Source: Vibrio ostreae
Lineage (GTDB): Bacteria; Pseudomonadota; Gammaproteobacteria; Enterobacterales; Vibrionaceae
DNA length: 64,000 nucleotides
Direction of reading: 5' to 3'
Assembly: GCF_019226825.1 (NCBI RefSeq)
Contig: NZ_CP076643.1
Span: 2,232,001 to 2,296,000, forward strand
In this document: piece by piece, positions 48,533 through 57,249 of the stretch
Numbering within the stretch: position 1 is the stretch's first letter
Layout of the letters: every line of letters starts with the position of its first letter
Translations under genes and position numbers: made by a program
The notes under the pieces: generated by a model
Seen by the model: only the letters and a program-made list of their open reading frames with translations
Told to the model about the DNA's origin: nothing
Databases searched by the model: none

Positions 48533-49326
48533 TATTTGTCTCCTGCACTGCGTTCAAGAAAAGCTTGAACTGATTGACGATGTTCATGCGATGTATAGCA
48601 AATGCCTTGTGCTTTACTGCCCTCGGCAAACACTTGGTGCTCTGACATCTCGTAACTTTTATTGAGGATAGATTTGGTTAGCGCTGTCGCTGTACGCGAG
48701 CCAGCACTCATTTCTACAGCCATCGCAATGGCAACATTAAGTAGATTTTCAGACTCACAAATACGATCCGCAATACCCAGCTCCAAAGCTTCTTTTTGAG
48801 CGACTTTACGACCACTAAAAATTAAATCTTTGGCTCTGCTTAAGCCAACTCGGCGTGGTAGAAAATATAAGCCACCACCGTCTGGCACTAGACCGCGAGC
48901 GATGTAAGCCCAAGTAAAACTTGCATAAGGCGCCGCAACGACAAAGTCACAAGACAAGGCAAAATCAGCACCAAGTCCCGCAGCGGCACCATTGACCGCG
49001 GCAACCGTAGGAATTGGCAGATTCAGCAGCAGGCTAGCGGCATAATGAACGCCCTGCTGACGATCCCAACCGTTAAAACCTACCGTTGCTGGGTCGGCTT
49101 CCATTCGAATTTTCATACCTGCAATGTCGCCTCCAGCACAAAAACCTTTGCCTTCGCCGGTCACAACTAACGCTTTAATGTCTTTATCCGAACGAATGGC
49201 GATTAGATGCTGAACGAGTTCTGCTCGCATGGCATCGCTCATGGCATTGCGTTTCTCTGGGCGGTTTAATGTTAGAATTGCGATATTATTTTGAGTTTCA
49301 AATTTAACTAATGGAACCTGACTCAT
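48532..49326 (-). CDS. enoyl-CoA hydratase/isomerase family protein
   Basis: About 264 residues from ATG 49326 (GAGG five bases upstream; a TTG at 49368 is less likely). Crotonase motifs: NRPEKRNAMSDAMRAEL, GKGFCAGGDIAGM, AAVNGAAAGLGADFALSCD and RGLVPDGGGLYFLPRRVG. The first hydratase glutamate is replaced by Asp or Ala in GADF, and the second by the PD of LVPDGGG, a pattern seen in PaaG-type isomerases rather than classical hydratases. It may shift a double bond in the pathway. First gene of the minus-strand operon. Confidence 0.85.
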   Translation of the reverse strand: MSQVPLVKFETQNNIAILTLNRPEKRNAMSDAMRAELVQHLIAIRSDKDIKALVVTGEGKGFCAGGDIAGMKIRMEADPATVGFNGWDRQQGVHYAASLLLNLPIPTVAAVNGAAAGLGADFALSCDFVVAAPYASFTWAYIARGLVPDGGGLYFLPRRVGLSRAKDLIFSGRKVAQKEALELGIADRICESENLLNVAIAMAVEMSAGSRTATALTKSILNKSYEMSEHQVFAEGSKAQGICYTSHEHRQSVQAFLERSAGDK

Positions 49327-49716
49327 AGCAGCCTCGCTTTTGAATTCATTATTTTTGAGGAGGATCAAATCACTATTTGACCAATTGACCTCTTAATTCT
49401 TATTCAAAAAGACAAGGCGCCACAATTGAGAATCCATTAATACAAACCTAACTAAATGTTAGGTCAAATATCATCAGCGTTTTTATAAAAACCTCAAAGA
49501 CGGCAGCTATAACAAAAAATGCATCAGAGCCTAATAAATAGTCAGTTTTGCCACTAACTTTATTAAGTCATAGTTTTCTCGTGGTTACGGCTAAATGAGA
49601 AAAACTCCTTTCTCGCTTAGCCTTAGAAAAATAATAATTCAGCAGTCTTGTTCCAATACACGCTCGTGAGCTACCGAAGCCGCGTGCCAAGGGACTAAAA
49701 GACGAAGAGGACTACA
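49327..49716. promoter_or_regulatory. divergent promoter region between the beta-oxidation operon and tctBA
   Basis: About 390 AT-rich bases containing both promoters. I see no clear operator; two TTAGGT/AACCTA-like motifs near 49446 and 49459 could be LysR contacts but are not convincing. Confidence 0.4.
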
Positions 49717-50205
49717 ATGAAAAAAACAATCGGCACTGCACTGCTAGAAACGCCACTCAAGCTATCCTTTAGGGGATTAGAGGCGGTGGTTAGTGCATTA
49801 CTACTCACTCTATCAATACTCTATCTATTTGAAGCATTGCCATTCCTATCCGTCACTTCCGGGGGAAAGGTAGGTCCGGGTAACTTTCCTCTAGGTATTG
49901 CCTGCATTGCTATCGCTTTGACATCTTTGTTTTTAATCATGAGCTTAAGTAAGCGATATAGCCTACATGACTCACGTAAGGTGACATTTGACCGATATTT
50001 ATGCGTACTTTTCGGAGCAGCGATCATTATTCTTATTGGTAGTCAGCTAGCGTCCTTAGGAGCCTTTTTCGCCCCTTGGGTCATGGCGACAGGAATAATG
50101 TTTTGCTGTCAAGAAAAAGGGCTACGTCTGTTTGTCATCCCACCTTGTATTGGTGGAGCAATATACGTTCTGTTCGCACTCGCTCTTGGCGTCTATTTTC
50201 CATAG
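49717..50205 (+). CDS. TctB-family small membrane subunit
   Basis: 162 residues with four predicted membrane segments (near 20-40, 50-70, 95-115, 125-155). AGAGG precedes the ATG and the gene lies 9 bases before a TctA gene. There is no adjacent tctC; the binding proteins at 36443 and 39285 in the same island are the likely partners. Confidence 0.86.
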   Translation: MKKTIGTALLETPLKLSFRGLEAVVSALLLTLSILYLFEALPFLSVTSGGKVGPGNFPLGIACIAIALTSLFLIMSLSKRYSLHDSRKVTFDRYLCVLFGAAIIILIGSQLASLGAFFAPWVMATGIMFCCQEKGLRLFVIPPCIGGAIYVLFALALGVYFP

Positions 50206-50214
50206 GAACATCAC

Positions 50215-51690
50215 ATGATTGACAACTTACTAATAGGGTTTGGCGCGTTTTCAGACCCTCTCGTTTTTATTGGTTTATTAGTTGGTGCGTTTTTAGGATA
50301 CTTGATTGGAGCAATACCAGGATTAGGTCCTACATTAGGGGTATCTCTATTAATTCCATTTACTTATAGCGTTGACCCACTCGTTGCAGTGGTAACTCTT
50401 GTTGCTTTATACGCTGCCGCAGAGTACGGTGGTGCAATTTCAGCAATTTTAATTAACTCTCCTGGTACAGCGGCCGCTGTGGCGACTTCGTGGGACGGAT
50501 ATCCTCTTACTCGACAAGGCAAAGCTGGCCTTGCTTTGAATGTTTCAATCATTTCTTCGGGTATTGGCATCTTCATAAGTACTATCCTGCTCTTCTTTAC
50601 AGCAGTCCCTTTATCAGAGTTTGCGCTAAATTTTGGACCCGAAGCCTACTTCTCGCTCGCTGTTATGGGATTAAGTTTGGTCTCGATTTTCTCAACTGGA
50701 TCTTTAATCAAAGGCGGTATTGCTATGATGGTAGGTCTGGGATTAGCAACGATTGGGCTTGATGCCCAATCAGGCGTGCCACGGTTTGCTTTTGACCCTG
50801 AGTTTTTTGAAGGTTTACCTCTGGTACCCGCTTTATTAGGGTTGTTTGCTCTATCGGAAGTACTATGCATGATAGAGCAATCCAATAGACCCCAGCATGA
50901 AAGCAGTAAAATGAGTGGCATCTTCGTTGTACCTGTTAAGGTTTACTACAATCTGAAGCTAACACTATTGCGCAGCGCTTTCATGGGATATGTAATTGGT
51001 ATCATTCCAGGTGCAGGAGCCTCTATAGCTTCATTCCTATCATACGGCATAGCAAAACGATTATCTAAAACACCTGAGAAGTTCGGCCATGGCAGTGTAG
51101 AGGGTATTTCATCATCAGAATCAGCAAACAATGCTGCAGTTTCTGGTGCTTTAGCTCCTTTACTAGCCTTAGGCATACCAGGTTCACCGACCACCGCGAT
51201 AATTATTGGCGCTTTGATGATTCATGGTATTCAGCCTGGTCCGTTACTATTCACCATGAACCCAGAAGTTCCCTTCACCATTTTTGCATCCTTGTGGATA
51301 AGCGTCCCTATCATGGTGTTAATCGGTCTTTTAGGCGCGAAATATTGGGCTAAAGTCGCGGATGTACCTCGTTCAATACTAGCTTCAATTGTTGCCTGCA
51401 TCTGTCTAATGGGCGCATATTCTTCCGAAAACTCAATGTTCCCAGTCTACATCACAATCGCATTTGGTATTTTGGGATATGTATTTCGTAAGGCCGATAT
51501 CCCCCTAGCACCTATTGTACTAGCTCTCGTACTAGGCGAAATGCTTGAAACAAATTTCCGACGTGCTGTAGTTATCTCTGGTGGCGATTACTGGGTATTT
51601 TTCCAAAAACCACTTTCTCTGATACTACTTTCTGTCGCGATCATTTCTTTCTTGGTCCCATTAATAAAATGGGCAAAATCTAAAATTTAA
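50215..51690 (+). CDS. TctA-family large membrane subunit
   Basis: 491 residues with about 11 membrane segments. Motifs: IGAIPGLGPTLGVSLLIPFTY, GGAISAILINSPGTAAAVATS then WDGYPLTRQGKAG, and SSESANNAAVSGALAPLLAL then GIPGSPTTAII. AGGA precedes the ATG. With TctB it forms the translocator for the island's carboxylate substrate. Divergence from tctA at 10324 is large, so this is not a recent copy. Confidence 0.92.
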   Translation: MIDNLLIGFGAFSDPLVFIGLLVGAFLGYLIGAIPGLGPTLGVSLLIPFTYSVDPLVAVVTLVALYAAAEYGGAISAILINSPGTAAAVATSWDGYPLTRQGKAGLALNVSIISSGIGIFISTILLFFTAVPLSEFALNFGPEAYFSLAVMGLSLVSIFSTGSLIKGGIAMMVGLGLATIGLDAQSGVPRFAFDPEFFEGLPLVPALLGLFALSEVLCMIEQSNRPQHESSKMSGIFVVPVKVYYNLKLTLLRSAFMGYVIGIIPGAGASIASFLSYGIAKRLSKTPEKFGHGSVEGISSSESANNAAVSGALAPLLALGIPGSPTTAIIIGALMIHGIQPGPLLFTMNPEVPFTIFASLWISVPIMVLIGLLGAKYWAKVADVPRSILASIVACICLMGAYSSENSMFPVYITIAFGILGYVFRKADIPLAPIVLALVLGEMLETNFRRAVVISGGDYWVFFQKPLSLILLSVAIISFLVPLIKWAKSKI

Positions 51691-51698
51691 TCGGAATT

Positions 51699-51727
51699 AA
51701 GGCCATCAAAACTAGGTGGCCTTTTTT
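51699..51727 (+). terminator. rho-independent terminator after tctBA
   Basis: AAGGCCA (51699-51705) pairs with TGGCCTT (51717-51723), followed by TTTT. Confidence 0.85.
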
Positions 51728-51821
51728 ATAAGCATGCGAGCAAGTCATGTGATTTCGCGCTGACTTCCGCTATTAAACAATACCTCCTTAAAGGCATTAT
51801 TATGCCTCGCTTTCTCGCCTA

Positions 51822-51889
51822 GGAATTAAGCATCCTTCAATTAGACGGATTAATCCATCAAGACAGTCTATTCAAGGATGCTTAATTCC
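51822..51889. repeat. 16-bp inverted repeat at the broken end of tnsA
   Basis: GGAATTAAGCATCCTT (51822-51837) is the exact reverse complement of 51874-51889. The right arm, read on the minus strand, encodes GIKHP of the decayed TnsA. The inner 36 bases also pair (TAGAC with GTCTA). It may mark the deletion or inversion breakpoint that removed tnsBCD. Confidence 0.7.
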
Positions 51890-52174
51890 CTCATCGAGAA
51901 TAAATACTCAATGAATCAGCTATTGGTAAAGGAAATTGCTCTTAAATGTCGTAGGTAAGATGGAAGCGATCAAATACAAGGAAGGCAGAGAATTCAAGGC
52001 GAGATAGAAGATGATGGGCTCTAGAAGTGTTTCGACCTCGGATGCGATAGCTCTCACCCGTAGTACTTATTTCATGAACTTTATAAAGGGCTTATAGCTT
52101 TCCTCTGAGCCAACACCTCTGGTTTTTAATTTCTTTTCGTCTTTTGGATCAAGCGGTTTATCTGCATCTAACAT
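51875..52174 (-). pseudogene. tnsA: tnsA remnant (Tn7-like transposition endonuclease, N-terminal part)
   Basis: ATG at 52174 with AGGAGG 7 bases upstream opens KKLKTRGVGSEESYKPFIK. A one-base shift near 52073 then gives VHEISTTGESYRIRG, TSRAHHLLSRLEFSAFLVF and LTYDI, a stop where K is expected, then EQFPLPIADS. This follows Tn7 TnsA closely (IPWLTVQEV.SSGRSHRI, HHLLSDLE, DIREQFPL, from memory). Translation is lost twice and the catalytic core after GIKHP is missing. Position and orientation match tnsA next to a Tn7 right end. Confidence 0.85.
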
Positions 52175-52220
52175 ATCTAGCCTCCTGCTTACTTTCTGAG
52201 CATTGCAGGAGGCTAAAAAA

Positions 52221-52270
52221 TATCAAACTATAATGTCACCGCACACTTGTTTTTGGGTCGGGTAACTGAA
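52221..52270. other. Tn7-like right end and attTn7 junction
   Basis: The 25 bases 52246-52270 separate the glmS stop from the transposon tip TGTGCGGT (minus strand, 52245 downward). The tip continues GACATTATAGTTTGATATTT, resembling a TnsB site. The last coding bases of glmS (NLAKAVTVE) are the segment recognised by TnsD in known Tn7 systems. Confidence 0.78.
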
Positions 52271-54102
52271 TTACTCTACGGTTACCGCTTTAGCCAGGTT
52301 GCGTGGCTGGTCGACGTCGGTGCCTTTGATCAGGGCGACGTGGTATGACAGCAATTGCATTGGTACGGTGTAGAAGATCGGTGCGGTGATCTCGCTGACG
52401 TGCGGCATCGGGATGATCTTCATGCCTTCGTCGGCTTCAAAGCCGGCCTTCTCATCGGCGAACACATACAGCAGGCCGCCACGGGCGCGCACTTCTTCTA
52501 CGTTCGATTTTAGTTTTTCCAGCAGGTCGTTGTTGGGTGCAATCACCACGACCGGCATATCGGCGTCGATCAGTGCCAGCGGGCCGTGTTTCAGTTCACC
52601 GGCTGCATAGGCTTCTGCGTGGATGTAGGAAATTTCTTTCAGCTTCAGTGACGCTTCCATCGCGATTGGGTAGTACTCACCGCGGCCCAGGAACAGGGTG
52701 TGGTGCTTGTCGGCAAAATCTTCCGCCAGGGTCTGGATCTGCTTGTCGAACGCCAGAGCGCTTTCAATTTGTGCCGGCAGCGCGTGGATCGCCTCAACGA
52801 TTTCCGCTTCTTTGGCTTTATTGATTCGGCCCTGCTCTTTACCGATTGCCGTGACCAGCATCAACATCGCCGCCAGTTGCGTCGTAAAGGCTTTGGTTGA
52901 AGCCACACCGATTTCGGTTCCGGCGCGGGTCATGAACGCGATGTCGGATTCACGTACCAGAGATGAACCCGAGACGTTACAGATGGTCATCGCGGCCATG
53001 TAGCCACGCTCTTTGGCGATACGCAGCGCAGCCAGAGTATCGGCGGTTTCACCCGACTGAGACAAGGTGATCAGCAGGCTGTTCGGACGGGTCACGAAGT
53101 TGCGGTAACGAAATTCAGACGCGATTTCTACGTCACAGCTGACACCGGCCAGCGCTTCAAACCAGTAGCGCGCTGCCATGCCCGAGTTGTAAGAAGTACC
53201 ACAGGCGATGATCTGCACGTGCTCTACTTTACTCAGGATCTCGACCGCGTTAACACCAATGCTTTCGGTGATCACTGAATCTTTGGTGATACGGCCTTCC
53301 ATGGTGTTGAGCAGCGCTTTTGGCTGTTCAAAGATCTCTTTTTGCATGAAGTGACGGTACTGGCCTTTATCACCGGCATCGTGCTCTGCGTTCGATTCGA
53401 CAATCTCACGCTCAACCTGCTCACCTAAAGTGTTAAAAACTGTCACTTCGCGGCGGGTCATTTCCGCCACGTCACCTTCTTCCAGGTACATAAAGCGGCG
53501 GGTCACACTCAGCAGGGCCAGCTGATCTGAAGCCAGGAAGTTTTCGCCGACACCAAAACCGATCACGATCGGGCTGCCGGAACGGGCCACGACCAGACGG
53601 CTTGGGTCTTTGCGATCCACAACCACAGTACCGTACGCTCCTTCCAGCTGCTTAACGGTTTTTTGTACCGCTTCCAGCAGCGAAGAAGCGCTGCGCAGTT
53701 CCCACTCCACCAGGTGAGCGATCACTTCGGTATCGGTTTGTGATTCAAATACGTAGCCCGCGCGCGCAGTTGCTCACGCAGGGTTTCGTAGTTTTCGATG
53801 ATGCCGTTGTGCACCACAGCGATGTCACCGGACATGTGCGGGTGGGCGTTGACTTCAGACGGCTCACCGTGCGTGGCCCAGCGGGTATGGGCGATCCCGG
53901 TACCACCGGAGACCTGCGCGGCGTCAACCGCGTCGGCCAGTTCCTGCACTTTACCCAGGCGGCGGATGCGGGTCAGCTGCTGCTCTCCATCTACAATCGC
54001 TACACCGGCTGAGTCGTAACCACGGTACTCAAGACGGCGCAGGCCTTCGACCAGAATTTCTGCCACATCACGCTGCGCTACCGCGCCAACAATTCCACAC
54101 AT
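52271..54102 (-). CDS. glmS: glutamine-fructose-6-phosphate aminotransferase GlmS (frameshifted as sequenced)
   Basis: Joined frames give 610 residues, the GlmS length. MCGIVGAV places the N-terminal nucleophile Cys at residue 2, with [18 protein letters not shown] in the glutaminase domain. Two SIS domains follow ([56 protein letters not shown]). It makes glucosamine-6-phosphate for peptidoglycan and LPS. The frame breaks at CCC (53757-53759); four would restore [18 protein letters not shown]. Because the gene is normally essential the break is most likely a sequencing error. Its 3' end is the attTn7 target. Confidence 0.93.
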
Positions 54103-54194
54103 GTTTATACTCCATTAATCATTTTGTTCTGTTTTGAACGACATTATCCTACCCGCCAACACAGGCATACCATTCAAAACGGGATAATTGGTTA

Positions 54195-54956
54195 TCAGGC
54201 CCGGATCACCCGCACCTGATGAGATTCAATTTGCGCGGCATCTTCATCTGCCAGACCGCGATCCGTTACCAGCACATCAATACTGTCCCAGGCCAGTTCC
54301 AGATTGGGAATCTTACGGCCGATTTTTTCTGACTCGACCATCACAATCACTTCACGCGACACTTCCGCCATCACCTTGCTCAGGCCGACCAGTTCGTTGA
54401 ACGTGGTGGTGCCGCGTGCCAAATCAATGCCGTCTGCGCCGATAAACAGCTGATCAAAATCATAAGAGCGCAGCACAGATTCTGCCACCTGGCCCTGGAA
54501 TGATTCCGAATGGGTATCCCAGGTGCCGCCGGTCATTAATAAGGTGGGTTCGCTTTCCAGTTCATTGAGGGCATTGGCGACATTGAGCGAGTTGGTCATC
54601 ACCACCAGGCCGCGTTTGTCGTTCAGTTGCTGAATCAGTGCCGCGGTGGTACTGCCGCTGTCGATCACAATTCGGTTATGTTCCCGGATTAACTCTGCTG
54701 CCGCCTTTGCCAGTTCAACCTTTCGAAACGAAACTTTTGAATTCATTTCATCAGCGACCACTTCGCGCGGCAGGGCTATCGCACCACCGTAGCGTCTGAG
54801 CAGCAGGCCATTGGTTTCCAGTGAGGCCAAATCCTTACGGATGGTGACTTCGGAAGTATCAAACTGACTGGAAAGCGCTTCGACGCTCACTTCACCTTTC
54901 TCATTGACCAGATTGGCAATCGCGTGGCGTCTGAGCTGAGTGTTTCGTTTCGACAT
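54195..54956 (-). CDS. DeoR-family transcriptional regulator
   Basis: 253 residues from ATG 54956 (MSKRNTQLRRHAIANLV), chosen over an earlier frame extension because it matches family starts. DeoR HTH: VSVEALSSQFDTSEVTIRKDLASLE near 22-46. The sugar-phosphate sensor domain has DSGSTTAALIQQL and TNSLNVANAL, then FIGADGIDLARGTTTFNE. It lies directly upstream of glmS in the same direction, an arrangement typical of amino-sugar control (inference). Confidence 0.88.
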   Translation of the reverse strand: MSKRNTQLRRHAIANLVNEKGEVSVEALSSQFDTSEVTIRKDLASLETNGLLLRRYGGAIALPREVVADEMNSKVSFRKVELAKAAAELIREHNRIVIDSGSTTAALIQQLNDKRGLVVMTNSLNVANALNELESEPTLLMTGGTWDTHSESFQGQVAESVLRSYDFDQLFIGADGIDLARGTTTFNELVGLSKVMAEVSREVIVMVESEKIGRKIPNLELAWDSIDVLVTDRGLADEDAAQIESHQVRVIRA

Positions 54957-54974
54957 GATTTCTTGTTTTGTTAG

Positions 54975-55036
54975 TTTCAAATCGAAAGAAATTATAATCA
55001 AGATGAAACATTTCTGTCCATTTATTTCGATCCAAA
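54975..55036. promoter_or_regulatory. candidate DeoR-type operator half-sites
   Basis: TTTCAAATCGAAAG (54975-54988) and TTTCGATCCAAA (55025-55036) share TTTCGAT in opposite orientation upstream of the regulator, which could be an autoregulatory pair. The rest of the 436-base gap to pyk is AT-rich and holds the pyk promoter. Confidence 0.3.
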
Positions 55037-55392
55037 AAATTATTATTTCGCGCTAAAACCTTGTCCTAAGACAAACCTTAGACAGTGATATTGCCTTCAT
55101 TCAGTGTTAGAATTCACACCCGAAAAGAAAAAAAATTACAGAATCAGACCACGAACTGGTGTCACAAAAGCCGTTCAACATGGATAAGTTGAAGATTTCT
55201 GAAATTTCATCCCATACAAATGGTCATAAAATGACTAAATTTGTTGAAAGACTTTCAGCTTTGAGGTGAGTAAAACTCGTGAACTACACTTGGCAATAGA
55301 AGAAGATAAGTTGCCACCACCGAGCTCACTTCGACGCTAACAACGAAACTTTACTTTATTTATTAAATTTTATTTACCGGAGAGACCCTTCC

Positions 55393-56805
55393 ATGAAAAA
55401 GACCAAAATCGTTTGTACGATTGGCCCTAAAACTGAATCTGTAGAGAAGCTGACTGAACTGGTTGCAGCTGGCATGAACGTGATGCGCCTTAACTTCTCT
55501 CACGGTGACTTTGTTGAGCACGGTACTCGCATCGCGAACTTCCGTACTGTCATGGAAAACACAGGTAAGGAACTGGCTATCCTGCTGGATACTAAAGGTC
55601 CTGAAATCCGTACCATCAAACTGGAAAACGGTGATGACGTTGAGCTGGTTGCCGGCCAGGAATTCACCTTCACGACGGATACTAAAGTAGTCGGTAACAA
55701 AGACATCGTTGCAGTGACTTACGCAGGTTTCGCGAACGACCTGAACGTCGGTAACACTATCCTGGTTGACGACGGTCTGATCGAAATGGAAGTGGTGGCG
55801 AAAACTGACAGCGAAGTAAAATGTAAAGTTCTCAACAACGGCGCACTGGGCGAAAACAAAGGTGTTAACCTGCCAGGCGTTTCTGTGAACCTGCCAGCGC
55901 TGTCTGAAAAAGATAAAAACGATCTGAAATTTGGTTGTGAGCAAGGCGTTGATTTCGTTGCAGCATCTTTCATCCGTAAAGGTTCTGACGTGAAAGAAAT
56001 CCGCGACGTGCTGAAAGCATTCGGCGGCGAAAACATCCAGATCATCTCTAAAATCGAAAACCAGGAAGGCGTAGACAACTTCGACGAAATTCTGGAGCTG
56101 TCTGACGGTATCATGGTTGCACGTGGCGACCTGGGTGTAGAAATCCCGGCTGAAGAAGTTATCTTCGCGCAGAAGATGATGATCGAGAAATGTAACCGCG
56201 CACGTAAAGTGGTTATCACTGCAACCCAAATGCTGGATTCAATGATCAAGAACCCACGTCCGACTCGCGCAGAAGCGGGTGACGTAGCGAACGCGATCAT
56301 GGACGGTACTGACGCAGTGATGCTGTCTGGTGAAACCGCGAAAGGCAAATACCCGGTTGAAGCTGTGACGATCATGGCGCAAATCGCAAACCGTACTGAC
56401 GCCGCACTGAAAGCGGAACTGGGCTCTCGTCTCGACAGCCCACGTCTGCGCATCACTGAAGCTGTATGTAAAGGCGCGGTAGATACTGCTGAGAAACTGG
56501 CTGCACCACTGATCGTGGTTGCAACTGAAGCGGGTAAATCAGCACGTTCAGTACGTAAGTACTTCCCGACTGCGAACATCATCGCGGTAACGACTAACAA
56601 GAAAACCGCCGCTCAGCTGGTGCTGACTAAAGGTGTGCGTCCGGTCGTGGTTGATTCAATCGCCAGCACTGATGACTTCTACCGTCTGGGTAAAGAGATT
56701 GCTCTGGAATCTGGTCTGGGTAAGAAAGGCGACATCGTGGTCATGGTTTCTGGCGCTCTGGTTGCTTCAGGTACCACTAACACAACATCTGTTCACGTAC
56801 TGTAA
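55393..56805 (+). CDS. pykF: pyruvate kinase I
   Basis: 470 residues, the PykF size. [14 protein letters not shown] at the start, [11 protein letters not shown] with the substrate Arg, [15 protein letters not shown] and the pyruvate kinase signature [18 protein letters not shown] with the catalytic Lys. [42 protein letters not shown] follows, cited here only as the region near 270-310. It transfers phosphate from PEP to ADP. GGAGAG precedes the ATG. Codon use is highly biased, fitting a highly expressed core gene. Confidence 0.96.
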   Translation: MKKTKIVCTIGPKTESVEKLTELVAAGMNVMRLNFSHGDFVEHGTRIANFRTVMENTGKELAILLDTKGPEIRTIKLENGDDVELVAGQEFTFTTDTKVVGNKDIVAVTYAGFANDLNVGNTILVDDGLIEMEVVAKTDSEVKCKVLNNGALGENKGVNLPGVSVNLPALSEKDKNDLKFGCEQGVDFVAASFIRKGSDVKEIRDVLKAFGGENIQIISKIENQEGVDNFDEILELSDGIMVARGDLGVEIPAEEVIFAQKMMIEKCNRARKVVITATQMLDSMIKNPRPTRAEAGDVANAIMDGTDAVMLSGETAKGKYPVEAVTIMAQIANRTDAALKAELGSRLDSPRLRITEAVCKGAVDTAEKLAAPLIVVATEAGKSARSVRKYFPTANIIAVTTNKKTAAQLVLTKGVRPVVVDSIASTDDFYRLGKEIALESGLGKKGDIVVMVSGALVASGTTNTTSVHVL

Positions 56806-56855
56806 TTTCAGTAGCAGCACTTGTCCGGTCTGCGCCGGATAAAATAACAGACAAT

Positions 56856-56886
56856 AAAAAATCGGGGCATGCCCCGATTTTTTTGT
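56856..56886 (+). terminator. rho-independent terminator of pykF
   Basis: ATCGGGGC / GCCCCGAT palindrome (centred on 56870) flanked by A and T runs, ending TTTTTTT. Confidence 0.93.
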
Positions 56887-56906
56887 CTTTAATTTCTGTG
56901 GTTCAG

Positions 56907-57083
56907 CTACCAGCCAAAGAACTCTTTGTGATGGGTATTCAGCAATAAAACCATAGGTAGGAAATAAAGTGCGCTCAGTTTTATGCCCAACACCAACAAA
57001 AAGCCAATGGTCAGCCTCACCAGAAAGTGGTTAACCATACCTGCCCCGTTTTGCCCGGCGTCCTTATCGTGCTGTCTGTTCAT
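56907..57083 (-). CDS. small putative membrane protein, 58 aa
   Basis: ATG at 57083 to TAG at 56907. A polar start (MNRQHDKDAGQNGAG) is followed by a strongly hydrophobic segment (FLVRLTIGFLLVLGIKLSAL then YFLPMVLLL) and a charged tail ending HHKEFFGW. One or two membrane helices are expected. The ribosome binding site is weak and I do not recognise a family, but the amphipathic order of residues looks like real coding sequence. It fills the otherwise empty gap between pykF and the diguanylate cyclase. Confidence 0.5.
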   Translation of the reverse strand: MNRQHDKDAGQNGAGMVNHFLVRLTIGFLLVLGIKLSALYFLPMVLLLNTHHKEFFGW

Positions 57084-57249
57084 CACGCAGCGGTGACGAC
57101 ATGACCACCCAGTTTCCGGACAGCTATTGATGAAAAGAACAACAGTCTACTTATTGTACAGTTTAGCTCAAGCAAAAAGAGAAATTAGACTTTAGTCTCA
57201 GTGTCAGAAAAATGTGACACTCATCAAGATTTGTCGGCATTAATAGACT

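Larger units (their letters stand above)
34949..52245. mobile_element. Tn7-like transposon relic in attTn7, 17.3 kb
   Basis: The right end begins TGTGCGGTGACA (minus strand, from 52245) exactly 25 bases after the glmS stop, the canonical Tn7 position. The left end begins TGTACACAATTA (plus strand, 34949). The flanking five-base targets are TTTGT (34944-34948) and CTTGT (52246-52250), one mismatch. A decayed tnsA sits inside the right end, reading away from glmS as in Tn7. tnsB, tnsC, tnsD/E are missing. Cargo is a catabolic cluster (35030-51690) with none of the GGACACACACC palindromes that fill the DNA to its left. Now presumably immobile. Confidence 0.8.

Noticed and set aside
34949-52245. 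Integrative element using a tRNA gene and tyrosine integrase
   Set aside because: No tRNA gene or integrase is seen; the ends, position 25 bp past glmS and tnsA fossil fit a Tn7-like element better.
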